This document shows, piece by piece, positions 1 to 12,774 of a stretch of DNA of 64,000 nucleotides. The notes beneath the pieces are model-generated. The model searched no databases. It was not told the DNA's origin and saw nothing but the letters and a program-made list of their open reading frames with translations. Origin of the DNA: Oscheius sp. JU75. Its lineage: Eukaryota; Nematoda; Chromadorea; Rhabditida; Rhabditidae. Position numbers and translations under genes: made by a program. The stretch is from assembly GCA_037178855.1 (NCBI GenBank), contig JASJZC010000002.1:7452501-7516500 (forward strand), given 5' to 3'. Within the stretch, counting starts at the first letter, position 1. The number at the start of each line of letters is the position of its first letter.

Positions 1-1252
1 AGTTTCCCAATTTCTGTCCACCCCCCTCTCCCTGTCTCTGTACCGAAACACAAGAATGACGCCATCGAGGAGCGGATCGATGAAGATCAGCTCACGCAAA
101 CAACAACCCTCCACCGTCCCTTTACTTTCCATTCTGTCGTAAATCTTTCTCACACTTGATGACTGTCTACTTCATGGGAGTTGTAAAGAGCTGCCATTTG
201 TCAGCCGGCTGAATCACATGCTCTCTCAGAAACTGTCTCTCTGTCTCTCTCTCTCTCTCAAAGTACTCCCAAAAACTCACAGACAGTCTTGATTAGTATG
301 AGCTGTGACGAATGCCGGACTCACTGAAACAGTGACATTCAGAGAGGGAAATAGCGTGAGAGCCTCGAGTCCTTCCAGATTGCACTGTCTATTTTTCCAG
401 TACAGTCTGGTTCCTTCTCCAGTTTCTAGTTTTGATGCAAGCAATCGATTCCTCGAAGCATGTTTTCCGGTCGAACTGTACGAGAGAAAAAAGAGAGTCT
501 CGAACCGAACATGACTCGCAAAGAACCGTCCACCTTTGAAGTCGTGCTCTCTCGAACTGGGAAAAAGTAAAGTAATGGACCCGCACTTTCTTTGTCTCTC
601 AACCTAGTGCTGTTCCCCTCTGTTCACGTGTCATTCAAAGTTCCTGAGATGGATTGCAACTGGAAGCTCAACTGTGGCACCTGGTCAAGTGTCTGTCAAA
701 TTTATTGGCAATGTTTAGACCGAGGTAGGGGTGTTAAATGCTCCTAGGCTCCAGTGTTTAGTTATAAAATCAATTTTGGAACCTCGCCCCCTTATCTGTA
801 TAAACTATTCCTGTCATTTTGGCTTTACACAGTCTGAAGCGAGAAAAACTGTTCTCCTCCGTCCGTCCTCCCTCTCTGCGCTAATCGGAAATCCTGAATT
901 CTGTTCATCTAGGCTTGTGAAAACTCTCTTCAGCTTTCTTTCCCATCCATTTTTACTTCTTGACAACCAGTTTCCGGACAGTGCTCATTTGTCTGTTAGT
1001 GATCAGAAATTGGGAGCCTCGCGGCCTCTATATGACTCAACCTCGCCCAGCTGTGGATCTTTTTACATAAACAGAGACAAGGCGGTTCGGTGTTTGGGCA
1101 TATCCCTATGTGCAGCCTAGATTTGTATATATCTGTCTCTCTGTTCCTTTGTATTTCTGTATCTCCATCTCTCTGTCTCTCTGCCTCTCGTTCTTTCTGT
1201 CTCGCTGTTTCTCCGTCTCTTTCTCGACTCTCACTAGTTACCACTTCAGGAA
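1..1252. other. Gene-free upstream stretch
   Basis: I see no supported gene here. The stretch is rich in CT/GACAGA low-complexity runs (about 230-260 and 1125-1235). The open frames in it are compositional products of those runs. The last bases before position 1253 form a pyrimidine tract ending in CAG, read as the 3' splice site for the first gene. Confidence 0.6.
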
Positions 1253-4200
1253 ATGGCCACCCATCCTCTAATAACTGCTGCCATTAATATGGGAAGGCAT
1301 CCGAACAAGGATCTCAGTAGCCTGGTGCGGCTTCATCTCTGCATCTGTCTCTCCAACTTCGATGACCCGACGTTTTTGGAAGGAGAAGCCGGAGTTCAGT
1401 ACAAAGACTACTCGTGGGAGAAGTACAGGATGATGTGCAGGCTTGGTAAGAGTCACTGTCACTGACCGAATTTTTTCAGCCACCGACAAGACCTACTTCG
1501 AAGAAAGCCAGAAGAAGGACAGACTCGCAGATGAGCCCTACGAGCACGTCTACTTTTTCACCCTGTTCACCTTGGCCCTCTTCGAATGTGTCATCATAAA
1601 AGATCCTCTCTACAAGGGTCCGATCAAGTTGGAGGACAAGGACTGTCATGGAACCGTTGAACTTCTTCTCCAAGCCATGAGGATCATTTCGGGAGGAAAG
1701 GTTGGTGACAGTTACAGTGATCATTCTGTCTCTCTTCATTGGTTTTTATTGTTCAGAAGCCTGACGCTGAGACAATCAAGGAGAGAGAACAAGCTAAATT
1801 CCTTCTCCAGTACAGTGGGGAGTCCTTCGACTATGTGAGTTCAGTTTGAGTGTGACTTGTGGTGATGGTGACTGTAATCAGCGGTAGTTGCCGATATTGG
1901 TAGATTTAAGTTCTGTTCGTTGAAATTTAGGTCCTTAGACACCTGGAAAGGACGATCAATGGAAGGCGGTGGTGCGGCGAAAATTGCCGCACTTCTGAAC
2001 GATCTCGCGGTATTTGAAGATGCAGTGTCTAGGGAAAATTGAATGTCTCTGTAGGTGACAGTTACTGTATGGTTGTAATGGAAAACTAGAGGTCAAAAGA
2101 TTCCAGTGCTCAAACTATGTAACAAACAAAAGTTTTGGGCTACTTACGTTCGAAAATTGAACAATTTTGGGCTCAAAACTGAGATATAAAGCTAACTACG
2201 GAATGACGAGAAGAGACTGAGATGGGAAAAGTGTTAAGTATAGACAATCCACAGGTGGGATCACAGAATATAGGAAAATCAAAAGATAACAACAAGTTTC
2301 AGGAAAACATCCCACCCGATCTTCGTGGCCATTCTCCAGAACCCTGTGACAGAGGTTCCCAAACTCCATCAAGTTCTAAAGAAAAGAAGTCCCGTCCCGA
2401 GAATTTCTACAAAGGAAAAGATCGGTCTCCGTTTGAACAAATCCTTGACTACGCCGCTGTAAGTCAACTTCCTAAACTCAATTGAAATAGTTACAGTACT
2501 GGATAAAGAACTCACCTCCGCTGCCCGACTTTTACCCCAACCAGCCGGATGAGTACATCCGTTGTCAGGCTGAGAAGCAGATAAGGACGAACGTGAGTTT
2601 CCTACAGTATGCTTACAACGGTTAACTTTCCAGAAGGCTCTGGGAGCTTCAATGATGGCTAATCAGCAGCAAAAAGAGTATCAAATTAGCATAGACGGGA
2701 AAAACTGGCAGTCAGCGTCAGATGGTCCAGTGGTGCTGAAGATAGACCAGGTGAGAGAGACAGTAAAAATTACCTCACGACAGTTAGACAGTGCCGGAGA
2801 AACAGAAAGACAGATATCCTCTTTCAGCCTTCTCCTCCTGGCTTTGAACAGAGAGACACTGTTACCGAGCTGATCAGAGAGAAACTAGAACCGGAAAACG
2901 AGTCCATGCACCAAAAACAGCCAAGAAATACTACCGAGTTGCTGGCTGGCTGCGAGGAGCCTGCAGACTTTGTGGAGATACTGAGACAAGCCAAAGAGGG
3001 TGGTCTTCAAGTTTTTGACTGCGACAGCCCCTCCGATCTGAAGAAACTCTTCAAGGTGGATTTGTCCTTCACAGATAAGGAGAAGGCAATAGTGAAGGAG
3101 CCTGTCCCATGGTCTTTCAGCCTCGTCGAGAAGAAACCCATCATCTATCATAACGGGCACATCGTAGCGATTCAGGGAGGGCAGGCACAGTGACAGTGAC
3201 AGGGATAATTTCAGTACGACCGGTTGAAGTTGAGTTGTCCACCTAAACTGACAGACACAGTCGTGAGGCCTCTATTTGCTTGGCAGTGGCTGGAGAAGGA
3301 CTACAAACTGGTCAGAAAAAATTTGAAGGAACTCCATGAGAAGACCGTAAGTTTCAGTGACAGTGACAATGACAGTTCAGGGTTACGTGATCCCACCAGA
3401 GACCGGGAGTAACTTCAACGAAATGTTCTTCACCCTTCATTGCATCATCGACTACCGAGACTTCAAATTCGCTGGTTTCATTGCTCATTTCCTGGAAGTG
3501 AGTCAGACAGAGAGACAAAGTCACAGAGACAGTTTTCCAGTTGACCACCGTAGCCATGGCTCGGAACAAGGTCAAGTCTCTGCACCAGATCTACGAAAAC
3601 ATGAGAGAGAATTGTATCCAGTACGGCCGAGAGATGCGCTACCGACACTATCTGTCTCTCAAGCCACACCAATGGATGAATGGACTTGTGAACTTGACAG
3701 AAATCCTACTCCCGTCTGACTTTGCCGCCCAGGGAGAAGACGATGTCCAGTGGCGGTACGAGTTGAACAGGGATGCCATAACTCGGAGGAAGGCGAATCT
3801 GGGCGATCTAGAGGAGCCAGAAGGCCGATTTTTTTTGAGCTTCACGTGGCATCATCTAATGGACGTTATTGGGAGACACACGAAGAATGTGGCTACTACA
3901 AGACTCAGTAAGAAGAAGAGCTGCTTCATGCTCAGTGAGAATGAGAATACTGTAAGTCTGTCTCTGTCTCTCTGAATATCTTTTTCCAGCACCTTGGCTA
4001 CCTAACGGTCATGCTCCATGACGTCTGGGACAAGGATGTCCGTCGACGACACAATCTCCCCTATGCTCTTCGGATGACGGTAGGTTGACAGAGAGAGAGA
4101 ATAGAATTACATGGCTTGAGAAGTGGTAGACGCTCCACTGAGAAGTAGAAACTGGACAAACGGGGAGCACGATCTGACAAGCCAGGTCTCAAAGTAGTTG

Positions 4201-5630
4201 TAGCTCGAAATACAAAGCTACAGACACGACAGTTAGACGGCGTTATTCATAGAGACAGCAACAGTTTCAGTGCCGTCAGATCGACGCATCCATTCCCAAA
4301 GATGTTCGCAATGTCATCATTGAGGTAAGCTTTCAATTTGGTGAGAGGAATGAGATAATTCAGAGCTGGAACGACTATATCAAGCTATTCATCGCCCTCC
4401 GTGACTACAAGATAGCCCCATCCATCTGGTTCTTCAAGACCTTCAATCCAGAAAGTGATGCTCCATCATGTCAGGGAGCATTCATCGTCCACGACCAGCC
4501 TGAAAAGCGTCCCATTGGAGATGAAGGTAGTCTGATGTATCATCAAGTAGTACAGGTAAGGGACAGAGAGACAGAGATAGAGCCTTTTCAGGTCTTAGAG
4601 CTCGTTGTTAAACTCCACGAATTCGGCAGCGAGGACGAGAATCGTCCCTTGCCACCCTTCTGCTTGCGGCCAATCGACCTAAAACATCACGAGAAAATGG
4701 TGATCAATCTAGTCAAAGTCTTGGGAGATGCGGCACTTGAGATGGTCGAGCAGTCCGCGCTTCTCTACAAAAATGAACACGTTTACCTGTCCCGGGCTCA
4801 CATAGCCTCAACGACATACGGTATGGTGACCAATTGCTGTCGAAAATCTTGATGTTTAGGAGGCTTCGAGGTCTTCTCGCACTGTTCTCTGAAGAAAGAG
4901 AACATTGTTATTGGAGAACCGGCAGCCATAGCCAACGGGCCAATTATCAGACCTGTCAAGTATCTGATCTCTTTCATGGTCAGTTCGTCTCTGTCCCTGT
5001 CTCTCTGTGTGTCTCTCTCTCTCTATCTCACCGTCTCTCTGTTTATCCATCTCGCTGTCAATCAAACTCACTGTCTCTGTCCGTCTCGCAGTCTCTCTGT
5101 CTTTCTATATCTTTCTCCCTTTCTTCCGATCTACCTGCCTCACTGTTTCTCTGTCCCTCCGTCTCTCTATTTTTCTGTTTCTATCTCAATAGTTTCCTTC
5201 TTCCAGAACGCCCAGATAGCTCCAATCGGTCTAGACCTGGCTATGATCCTTTACAATCTGGTACAACCCTCCCACCGTCCTCTGATCATGAACCAGATAA
5301 TCTCTCACTACACTAACATGGTCAACAAGTCCTCACTGGGTAGGAAGGAGCTCGATGACATCAAAGTATGTCGCTGTCACTGTCACTCTACTCTTCCAGG
5401 TCGGAAAGCTGGTGACTTTCTTCGGGCCCTACGCCGCCTACTACTCTTTGTTTGACAGTTTCACGCACAATTTCAAAGAGTACAGTGAATCGAAGGACGA
5501 GGAGCTCCGAAAGAAAATTGAGAATCTTTGGTTGGCCAAGTGTATGGCGGTGAATGACGCCTGTGCGAGGTACAACAATCAGAAGAGCAATGAGGAGTAT
5601 TCTATGACGTTAACCGAAAAAGGATTCTAG
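1253..5630 (+). CDS. Unrecognised large protein, about 983 aa, 17 exons
   Basis: I do not recognise this protein. Seventeen exons join into one continuous frame of about 983 residues: 1253-1445, 1480-1700, 1757-1834, 2303-2458, 2497-2592, 2634-2750, 2828-3184, 3215-3346, 3381-3497, 3541-3951, 3990-4079, 4271-4324, 4364-4555, 4592-4820, 4860-4978, 5207-5365 and 5400-5630. Fourteen of sixteen introns are phase 0. The start follows a 3' splice site (CAG, two bases, ATG). There is no signal peptide or clear membrane segment. It reads as a soluble, mixed helix/strand protein with aromatic-rich stretches such as DYIKLFIALRDYK. A Ser/Pro/Lys-rich segment (exon 4) looks like a linker. The intron after exon 7 appears to use a GC donor. 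The exon chain is well supported; the function is unknown. Confidence 0.8.
2776..2797. repeat. Dispersed palindromic element, half copy
   Basis: CACGACAGTTAGACAGTGCCGG lies in an intron of the large unknown gene. It is one copy of a short element found at nine places in this window. Confidence 0.55.
4202..4240. repeat. Dispersed palindromic element copy
   Basis: This intronic copy holds the core ACGACAGTTAGACGGCG preceded by GAAATACAAAGC, the same order as in the longer copies near 29.75 and 57.85 kb. Confidence 0.55.
4984..5200 (+). repeat. CT-rich intronic low-complexity run
   Basis: This intron of the first gene is almost entirely degenerate GTCTCTCT. It produces spurious Ser/Leu/Cys open frames on this strand. 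Similar runs fill many introns in the window. Confidence 0.7.
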
Positions 5631-6254
5631 TTTTTTTTGTGATTTGTGCTTGCGTTTTTTTTGTAAAAGTACGTCTTCATAATTTATTTGAGAAACTAGC
5701 CATTCAAGTTAGTTATAAATGGTTTTTTAGTCAACTTCTCTGTCGCTCTGTTTCTCTCAGTCTCTCTGAACTTTTACCAGTTCATTTTTACCCCACCACG
5801 TGGTTTCACTGCCCTTATCAGTCCCCGTCATTCACTTGTCAACACGAACTGCTGATAAAGTTGCAGCAACTTACTTTCCAGTTAATTACTTGTGCCCGAA
5901 CTGTTAGAATTCTTTTATAAATTTACCAAGATTCAAACAAGCGGGGACAATTAAAGTTCTGGTATTTTCAATAGTTGGCTTTCATTGTGCCCCACAAGAG
6001 GTGTGTTCCACTTTCTATCTTTGCCAAGGATGTCATATTGGAGAGTGGAGGACACAAAGGACTCTCTCACTCGCTCTCTTGCAACAAATGCCATTGCGAC
6101 GATTGATTTTTGTCGGGGTTTTGCGATGGGGCGCGCAGGCCGAGTGCAATAGCATCCGCGGCTCGCGAGGCTCACTTTTCGCCCTCTGTCCACTCTTTGC
6201 TCCGTTTTCTTCTCATTTTCTATATTCTACCATAAAAAGTTGTTAATTTTCAGA

Positions 6255-7416
6255 ATGCTGTCCAAGAAGGTAGGAGCTCTTAGCAGGGCGACGAGGACCG
6301 TGTCAACCTATGGGTAAGCTACCAAAGACAGAGATAGAGAGAGACTGACCTTACCAATTCTTTTGGTTTTCAGTGGCCTGACCTCGGAAAAGTTCATGAA
6401 AAAGATGGAAAACGAGCCGATTCTCGAGTACAAGAAGGGCAGCCGGGAGCGAACTGACCTAGAAAAAGAGCTGAAGGAGATGGCTGAGAGGACGCACGAG
6501 GTCCCTCTCAGAATTGGTAACAAGAAGATTAGAAACTCGCTGGAACAGAGACAGGTCATGGTAAGTGAACTCTGATTGGATTTTCTGGGGATTCCCCGAC
6601 ACTTTCACTCTCGCCAGCCACAATTTTTCTGATAAGGGCACGACCTTGATTGTTATCGCCTTGGTGTAAGACACATGTGTCGGATGGACACAAAGAAACA
6701 GAATCAGCAAGACAGAAAGACAGTGAGACAGGGAGACAGAGTAATAGAGATACAGAGAGATAGTTGACATTGTCCATTTTTCAGCCCTCGGATCATCAGC
6801 ACGTCTTGGCCAAATTCACCCATGCCAGCACGGAACAGATCAACGAAGCTATCGATGTGGCTCTTCAGACCCGAGCCAAATGGGAACGTGTCCCTCTGAA
6901 GTAAGTCCCTCAGTCTTTCAAATCATAGTCTACCTTCCAGAGAACGAGCTGACATTCTCCTGAACGCGGCCGATCTCGCTGCCGGCAAGTATCGAATGAA
7001 GCTGAACGCTTCGACCATGCTCGGCCAAGGCAAGACCATCATCCAGGCTGAAATCGACGCTGCCTGTGAACTGATCGACTTCTTCCGCTTCAATGCCAAA
7101 TTCGCCCTGGAGGCTGCCAACTACAAGCCACTGGACACGGCTGTCAGCACGAACAAGATGGTCCAGCGCGGCATGGAGGGCTTCGTGGCAGCCATTGCTC
7201 CCTTCAACTTCACAGCCATTGGCGGCAATCTGGCCTCTGCTCCAGCCCTGATGGGCAATGTCTGTCTCTGGAAGCCGTCGGATACGGCTGTTTTGAGCAA
7301 CTACATTGTCTACGAGCTGCTGGAGGAGGCTGGTATTCCGGCTGGAGTACTGTCGTATTTGCCCTCGGATGGTCCCACTTTTGGAAATGCCATTACTGCC
7401 AGCAAGCACCTTGTGT

Positions 7417-7448
<32 letters not shown>

Positions 7449-8492
7449 CCGTGATCGTGTTAGGGACAGTAGCTATCAGTCAAATTTCAGGGCTGTGAAC
7501 TTCACAGGCTCCGTGCCGACATTCAAGTCGCTCTATAAGCAGGTGGCCAACAATCTGGACAAGTACATCACCATCCCGAAGATGGTCGGCGAGCTCGGTG
7601 GCAAGAACTTCCACTTCGTCCATCCCTCTGCCGATGTCGGATCCGTCGCCACCGGAACTGTTCGCTCGGCCTGGGAGTACTCGGGCCAGAAGTGCTCGGC
7701 CTGTTCTCGCATGTACGCTCCGGCCAGCATCTGGCCTCAGATCCTGAAGCAGATGACTGAGATTCACAAGCAGGTTAAGCTGGGCGATGTTCGCGAGTCG
7801 GACGCCTTCCTCTCCGCAGTCATCGATGACAAGTCATTCGCTCGGAACAAGAAGTACTTGGACTATGCGAAGACCGGAGCCGATGGAGCCAAGGTGGTTC
7901 TGGGAGGAAGCGCTGACGACTCGAAGGGCTACTACATTGAGCCGACGCTGATCACTGTGACGGATCCGAAGAGCAAGCTGATTTGCGAGGAGATCTTTGG
8001 ACCCATCGTGACTGTCTACGTCTACGAGGACAGCAAGGTCGACGAGGTGCTGGCCAGTGTCAAGGATGCTACTCCCTACGGATTGACCGGGGCCATCTTC
8101 TCTCAGGACAAGACCTTCTTGGCCAAGTGAGTACTGTCCCTTTGTATCTCTGACCCTCTGCTTTTCTGCTTCTCAGTCTCTCTATCTATGTGTTTCTCTG
8201 TTCGTCCGTCTTCTGTCTTTCTGTCTCTATGCCTCTCTGTCTCCCTGTCTCTCTGTTTAAAACCCAAACTTTCAGAGCAGCCGACGAGTTGCGCGACGCT
8301 GTCGGCAACATGTACCTGAACGACAAGTCGACTGGCTCCATCGTCGGCCAGCAGCCATTCGGAGGCTCCCGAATGTCCGGAACGAATGATAAGGCCGGCG
8401 GTCCGCACTACGGGATCAAATGGACCTCTCCGCTAACCATTAAGGAGACCAGCGTCCCGCTCAAGGACTGGCGCTATCCCTCCATGGACTAA
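6255..8492 (+). CDS. ALDH4A1: Delta-1-pyrroline-5-carboxylate dehydrogenase, mitochondrial
   Basis: This enzyme oxidises P5C/glutamate semialdehyde to glutamate with NAD+, the second step of proline breakdown in the mitochondrial matrix. Six exons give about 560 residues, the normal family size. The first about 20 residues ([17 protein letters not shown]...) are basic and hydroxylated, a plausible mitochondrial presequence. The aldehyde dehydrogenase core shows [11 protein letters not shown], the general-base loop [11 protein letters not shown], the catalytic cysteine in [12 protein letters not shown] and the late motif CEEIFGPIV. The C-terminal exon carries the conserved [18 protein letters not shown]. 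The ATG is one base behind TTTTCAG, suggesting a trans-splice or 5'-UTR acceptor. A (GA)n run sits in the fourth intron. Identification is secure. Confidence 0.95.
7424..7448. repeat. (GA)n microsatellite in an ALDH4A1 intron
   Basis: An uninterrupted GA dinucleotide run of about 12 units lies just inside the intron. It extends a spurious open frame through the intron. Confidence 0.8.
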
Positions 8493-8898
8493 CTTCGATT
8501 CTTCTAGTGTGTGCATAAAACTCTTCGACTTCTTTTCTCCCTCCCATTCTCACTTGGCGCTCTTAATCCCAACCTCTGGTCACATCTCTCTCCGACAAAA
8601 AAAAACCGGTGTCTTATAGGCTCTTGTCCAGATTTTTCGTCTCAGTTATTTCACATGTAGGGTCTGATAGTCATAATAAACTGTTCTATTTGCATTTTGT
8701 TGATTGAAAACACTCGAAAAGGGGATTTTCTAGACTGAATTAGCATTTTTGAACTGCACTACTGTGGCGCCTATTTTTATACGCATTTCGTACCATATTT
8801 TCGTGCACACGTTGAGAACTCAACGGAGGCAAACAGGAGTCACGTCTGTTCATTTTTTCTCGGATTTTAGCTAATTTTTCACGTTCGATCTTGCAGGA

Positions 8899-11236
8899 AT
8901 GGTTCAGACATCGCCTCGCGACTGGACATCAGCGTCTTTTGAAGGTTAGTATAGTAATTTCAGCCATACAAAATACATTTTTCAGCTGGACGCCTCGCGC
9001 TGAAAGATTGGAGAGAAAATAACTCGAGGCGGAGTGAAGAGGCATGTTCTTTGTCGATTCATTTGCTTCCATTGTTTTCATCGAGAAAAGTTCATTAGTA
9101 ACTTGCAGATTGTCGAGCTTTGGGAGCACGTGCTCAGCCGCAGTCCTTCACAGCTCGGAGATGAACTTTGGCTTGTTTATGAGCAGGTGACCTCTTTTTC
9201 CAGCAAAATTATCCTTCCAACATCAGTGTTCCGTAATTAGAACATAGATGCAGCATGTAATCCATCGGAGAAATCAAATTTCGCTAATTAGTCGGCTAAA
9301 CTTCCTAAAGTTCCGCAAAACTCACAGATTTCAAGGCATTCATGTCCCACTTCATGAATCTCGATGGGTAATAGCTAATTACATGTCATCAGCTTTTCCA
9401 TAATTGAATCGTTTCTAGAGCACTTTAGTCGAGTAAATGTTTAAATAGCCTTCCTCATCAAGAAACTCATCAATATTGTAAGTCTGGCGGTTTTCGCTGT
9501 TTTCGGTTATTTAGCACGTAAATAAAAGACGAGCGACGACAATTTCTAGTCTAGAAGTCTGTTTTTGGCGTTTCACAACAGTAATATGTCGATACAGTCT
9601 CGGAGAAAGGTTCTTACCATGTTTAGACCATAGTTACAGCCTGTTTTCATTGATAGTGGGTAGTTTAGGTCAGTTCAATGATTGGATAACTTTCGAAAAT
9701 CTCCTCAAATTTCCGAGCTCTACAACCCATTCGCTTTGAAAATCTGTTAATTCGCCAGAAAGTCTCACGTTTTCCAGGTCTGCGTCGCCGCCCTGGACGT
9801 CTCTCGCCTCGAGTTGGCCGTCGACTGCATTCGCAGCCTCGACGAGCGTTTTCCGAAAAGCAACCGGGTCAAGAAGCTTCAAGCCATGCATTACGAGGCT
9901 CTTGAGAAGTACGACATCGCCGGCGACATCTATGACCAACTTATTGCGGCAGATCCTACCAATACGGTATGCCTTCCTTATTATTATATGTATTAAAAAA
10001 AGTTTCAGTCTTTCCGCAAGCGCAAAATCGCCCTCTTTCTGAGCAAAAATCAGCGTCTGGACGCGATTAAGGAGCTCAACGAATACCTGAAGACGTTCAT
10101 TAATGACACGGAAGCATGGATCCAGCTCAGCGAGCTCTTCCTGGCCGAGCATGACCTCCCGAAGGCTGTGCACTGCATCGAGTCCTGTGTCCTTATTTCT
10201 GTAAGTTTTTAAGTGGTTCTCGCTGAAAAAGACCTAAAATTCCAGCCCCTGAACTCGCTGTACCATCGCCGACTCGGGGATTTGCGGTACTCGATGGGCG
10301 GGCAGGAGAACATCGAGCTGGCCAAGACCTACTACGGGCAGGCTGTCAAGCTCAATGCACAGGATCTTCGCGCCCAGTTTGGAATCACTTTGGTGCGTTT
10401 TCTGGGTACATTCTAGCGGGAAAAATAAGGAAATGTGACCTAAATCGAACCATTTCCTTGCCAGTAGTCCACATGTGGAAATGTTAAGCCAATTTTGGCT
10501 CGAAAGAATCATGATTTTGCGACAACCCTTCGACGTTAGCTGAAAGCTGAAAATGGTTGAAAATTTGCCGTTTTTGCGAAAAAAATGTTTTCTTCTCCAT
10601 ACTGTGCTGATGAACATAGGGAAAAGACATCTTTCTGTCGTCTTCTTATCAGAAAATGCACGTTTTCTTATTTTTTTAAGTCAAATTTTATCTGCTCAAT
10701 ATGGCTCTTGTAATACCGAAAGTACACATTACCAAAGCGAAAAAGAAGGAAACACCGTATCAAAAGTTGTTTCGAATTCGCGCGCAAATGCTATTTTAAT
10801 TACTGCAGGTATTGTGAGAGCCGCCATGAAGATCTCAAGACTTCGGAAGTTCTTTTTAAGTACAGATCACGAAAATAAGAACTGAGGCATACTGTAAGAG
10901 CGTGAAATGTAAACCAGTAGATTTGATCTGGCGAGTTTGCTTGGAAATATAACAAGTTTGGTTACGAATATACTAGTCATCTCATTTTTCATCAAACAGT
11001 CCCTTGTTTTCAGTGTGCAAATTACATCTCTTCGTCAAAAGCGCCGGCTGACAAGAAGAAGGAAGCTCAGGTCGATTGGGAAGCTGCCGCCTCAAAGATT
11101 TTGTCCAAGTATGACCAGGTACCCCTTTTCTAATGCCAAAAAAACATAATTAATACAGGTGTCAGCCTCAGAAAACCCGAAAATCTCGCAGTTGAAAGAC
11201 GCCGTCTCTCAAATGAAGATCTCCGCTGCCAAGTAG
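8899..11236 (+). CDS. EMC2: ER membrane protein complex subunit 2 (TPR protein)
   Basis: EMC2 is the cytosolic TPR scaffold of the ER membrane protein complex, which inserts tail-anchored and multipass proteins. Exons start at 8899 (preceded by TTGCAG plus two bases) and end at the stop at 11234-11236, giving about 290 residues. The N-terminal LKDWRENNSRRSEE-IVELWEHVL is typical of the family. TPR repeats follow, with VKKLQAMHYEALEKYDIAGDIYDQLIAADPTN and a later exon beginning PLNSLYHRRLGDLRYSMGG. The intron after the second exon (9042-9108) must use a GC donor to keep the family sequence in frame. Introns of about 590 and 620 nt are long for this window. Confidence 0.9.
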
Positions 11237-11424
11237 TCCAAACCAACCAAAGTCCCGATGGTCCCCACGAGCTCAATCATTCCCTCTCTCCAAAAAGATC
11301 ACGTTGGTTGTTTTAATTGTTGACTGTCTAGTCGCTACCTTTTTTTTGTATTCTCAGTCGTAATAAAACTTAATTTTTATTTGGTTTCGATTCGGTTTAA
11401 AAAAAGCGAATTTTAATATAAGAT

Positions 11425-12529
11425 CTACTTGAATTCAGCTGGGAAGACCTTCTTGATAATTCGGTCCTGGTACTGCATAAGAGTCGGGTATTCGGCAGCA
11501 ACCAGTCTCTTGACTTCAGTGTTGTTCTCCAAGTAGCACAGGGTGGCTAGTTGGGAGAAAACGGCACAGTCTACCTGAACAGTTTGTCGGTGACAGAGTG
11601 ACAAAGGAACAAGTATAGCGAGGCAGAGAGAGAGACAGGAACAGAGACGGAGACAGGCAGACAAAGACAGAGATAGAGTGACAGATAAACTGAGAGAGAC
11701 AGCACTTACTGCATGAATCTTATCTCCCAGCAAATACTGTCTGTCCCCAAGAATATCTTTCAATGCATTGAGATCCTTTTTCAGCAGACTATGGAACTCG
11801 TCCTCGGTGAACTCTCCTCCAACAATTGTGTAAACCCGGCCACGCACCTGGAATTGTTTGTAAATTTCGGTAAATTTAAAAATGCACCTTTTTCGTGATA
11901 AAAGGTTTCATTACAGCAACCAGAAGACTCAAAGGAAACTTGAGGCCGAGGAGATTGGCCAAGCTGTCGAAGTAGCCAGTCTCTTCCAGGAACTTGTATT
12001 TGATGAAGAGACTGAAAGAAGGGCTTGTGGAAATTTCAAAAAGTCTGCCTTACGAGCAAGTATGAGTGTCGACGAGACGCTCCACAGCTCTGGCGAAGCC
12101 TTCTTCTCTGGAGTCTACTTGCTTGATCTTGAAGTGATCCTTTAGAACCTCGACTATCAGCTGGGAGTCGGCATAATGGACCCCGTTGAGTTCGATAAAG
12201 GGAAGAAGACCGTACTTGGAGCGACCGAAGGAGGTGAAGACGTTCTGAAGGGAACTGTCACTGTCACTCTGTCTCTCTCTCTCTCTATCACTTACCTCAT
12301 ACTTGATGTCGTTGACTCGAAGAAACATTTCGACTTTCATACAATACGGTGAATAGTTAGCCAGCCCTTTCGGTCTCGGGAACTGGTACAAATAGACCAC
12401 ATCCTTCTTCCAGTCCTTCTTCTGCACCTCTGGATCAGCTTTTTCCGAAGAATAGAATTTTTTGTAGAGGAAGTAGCCGACCGTGCCGACAGTGGCCCAG
12501 AGAGCAACACAAGAGAGACAGATAGGCAT
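11425..12529 (-). CDS. Failed-axon-connections / CDR-like GST-fold membrane-anchored protein
   Basis: This is a thioredoxin/GST-fold protein of the Fax/metaxin-like group (nematode CDR proteins, animal FAXC). A hydrophobic N-terminal segment (about residues 3-23, CVALWATVGTVGYFLYKKF) anchors it. The N-terminal domain has DVVYLYQFPRPKGLANYSPYCMKVEMFLRV, typical of the family. The later YGLLPFIELNGVHYADSQLIVEVL matches the GST-N beta3-beta4 region. The last exons form the helical GST-C domain with LLGDKIHAVDCAVFSQLATLCYL and YPTLMQYQDRI. There are about 290 residues in five exons; one intron is filled with GACAGA repeats. No splice acceptor abuts this ATG. In nematodes CDR genes respond to cadmium; whether this one does cannot be judged from the sequence. 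Confidence 0.85.
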
Positions 12530-12774
12530 TGGATGAGAGTGGAGAAATGGCAGGAGGGGGCGACTATTTACTAGTTTTCTTCGAGCGCGTTTGCTGATAA
12601 ATGCGGCGCTGTGCGCACGTAGTGCACGGCGGAGGAACAAAAACAAGAGGGCACACGGCGCACAGACTAGAGGGGCTAGACTTTGGATTGTTCCAGACTT
12701 GCAAGCGACAAAGATCATAAATCGTTTGCGGACAAGTCTGTATCTCTGGGATCAAAACACACGAGCTCACCCGG

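Noticed and set aside
996-1244. Arg/Glu/Asp-rich reverse-strand open frame
   Set aside because: It is a shadow of the CT-rich run; composition only, with no start context or partner exons.
4976-5455. Long Ser/Leu/Cys open frames over CT-rich sequence
   Set aside because: They are translations of the intronic GTCTCTCT run. The flanking exons of the large gene splice across it.
6930-7409. 159-codon reverse-strand frame inside ALDH4A1
   Set aside because: It is antisense to a well-conserved exon and has no independent support.
7306-8130. Single long frame across an ALDH4A1 intron, with an RE-repeat
   Set aside because: The RERERERE part is the (GA)n intron. Good GT and AG sites bound it and the family sequence continues only after splicing.
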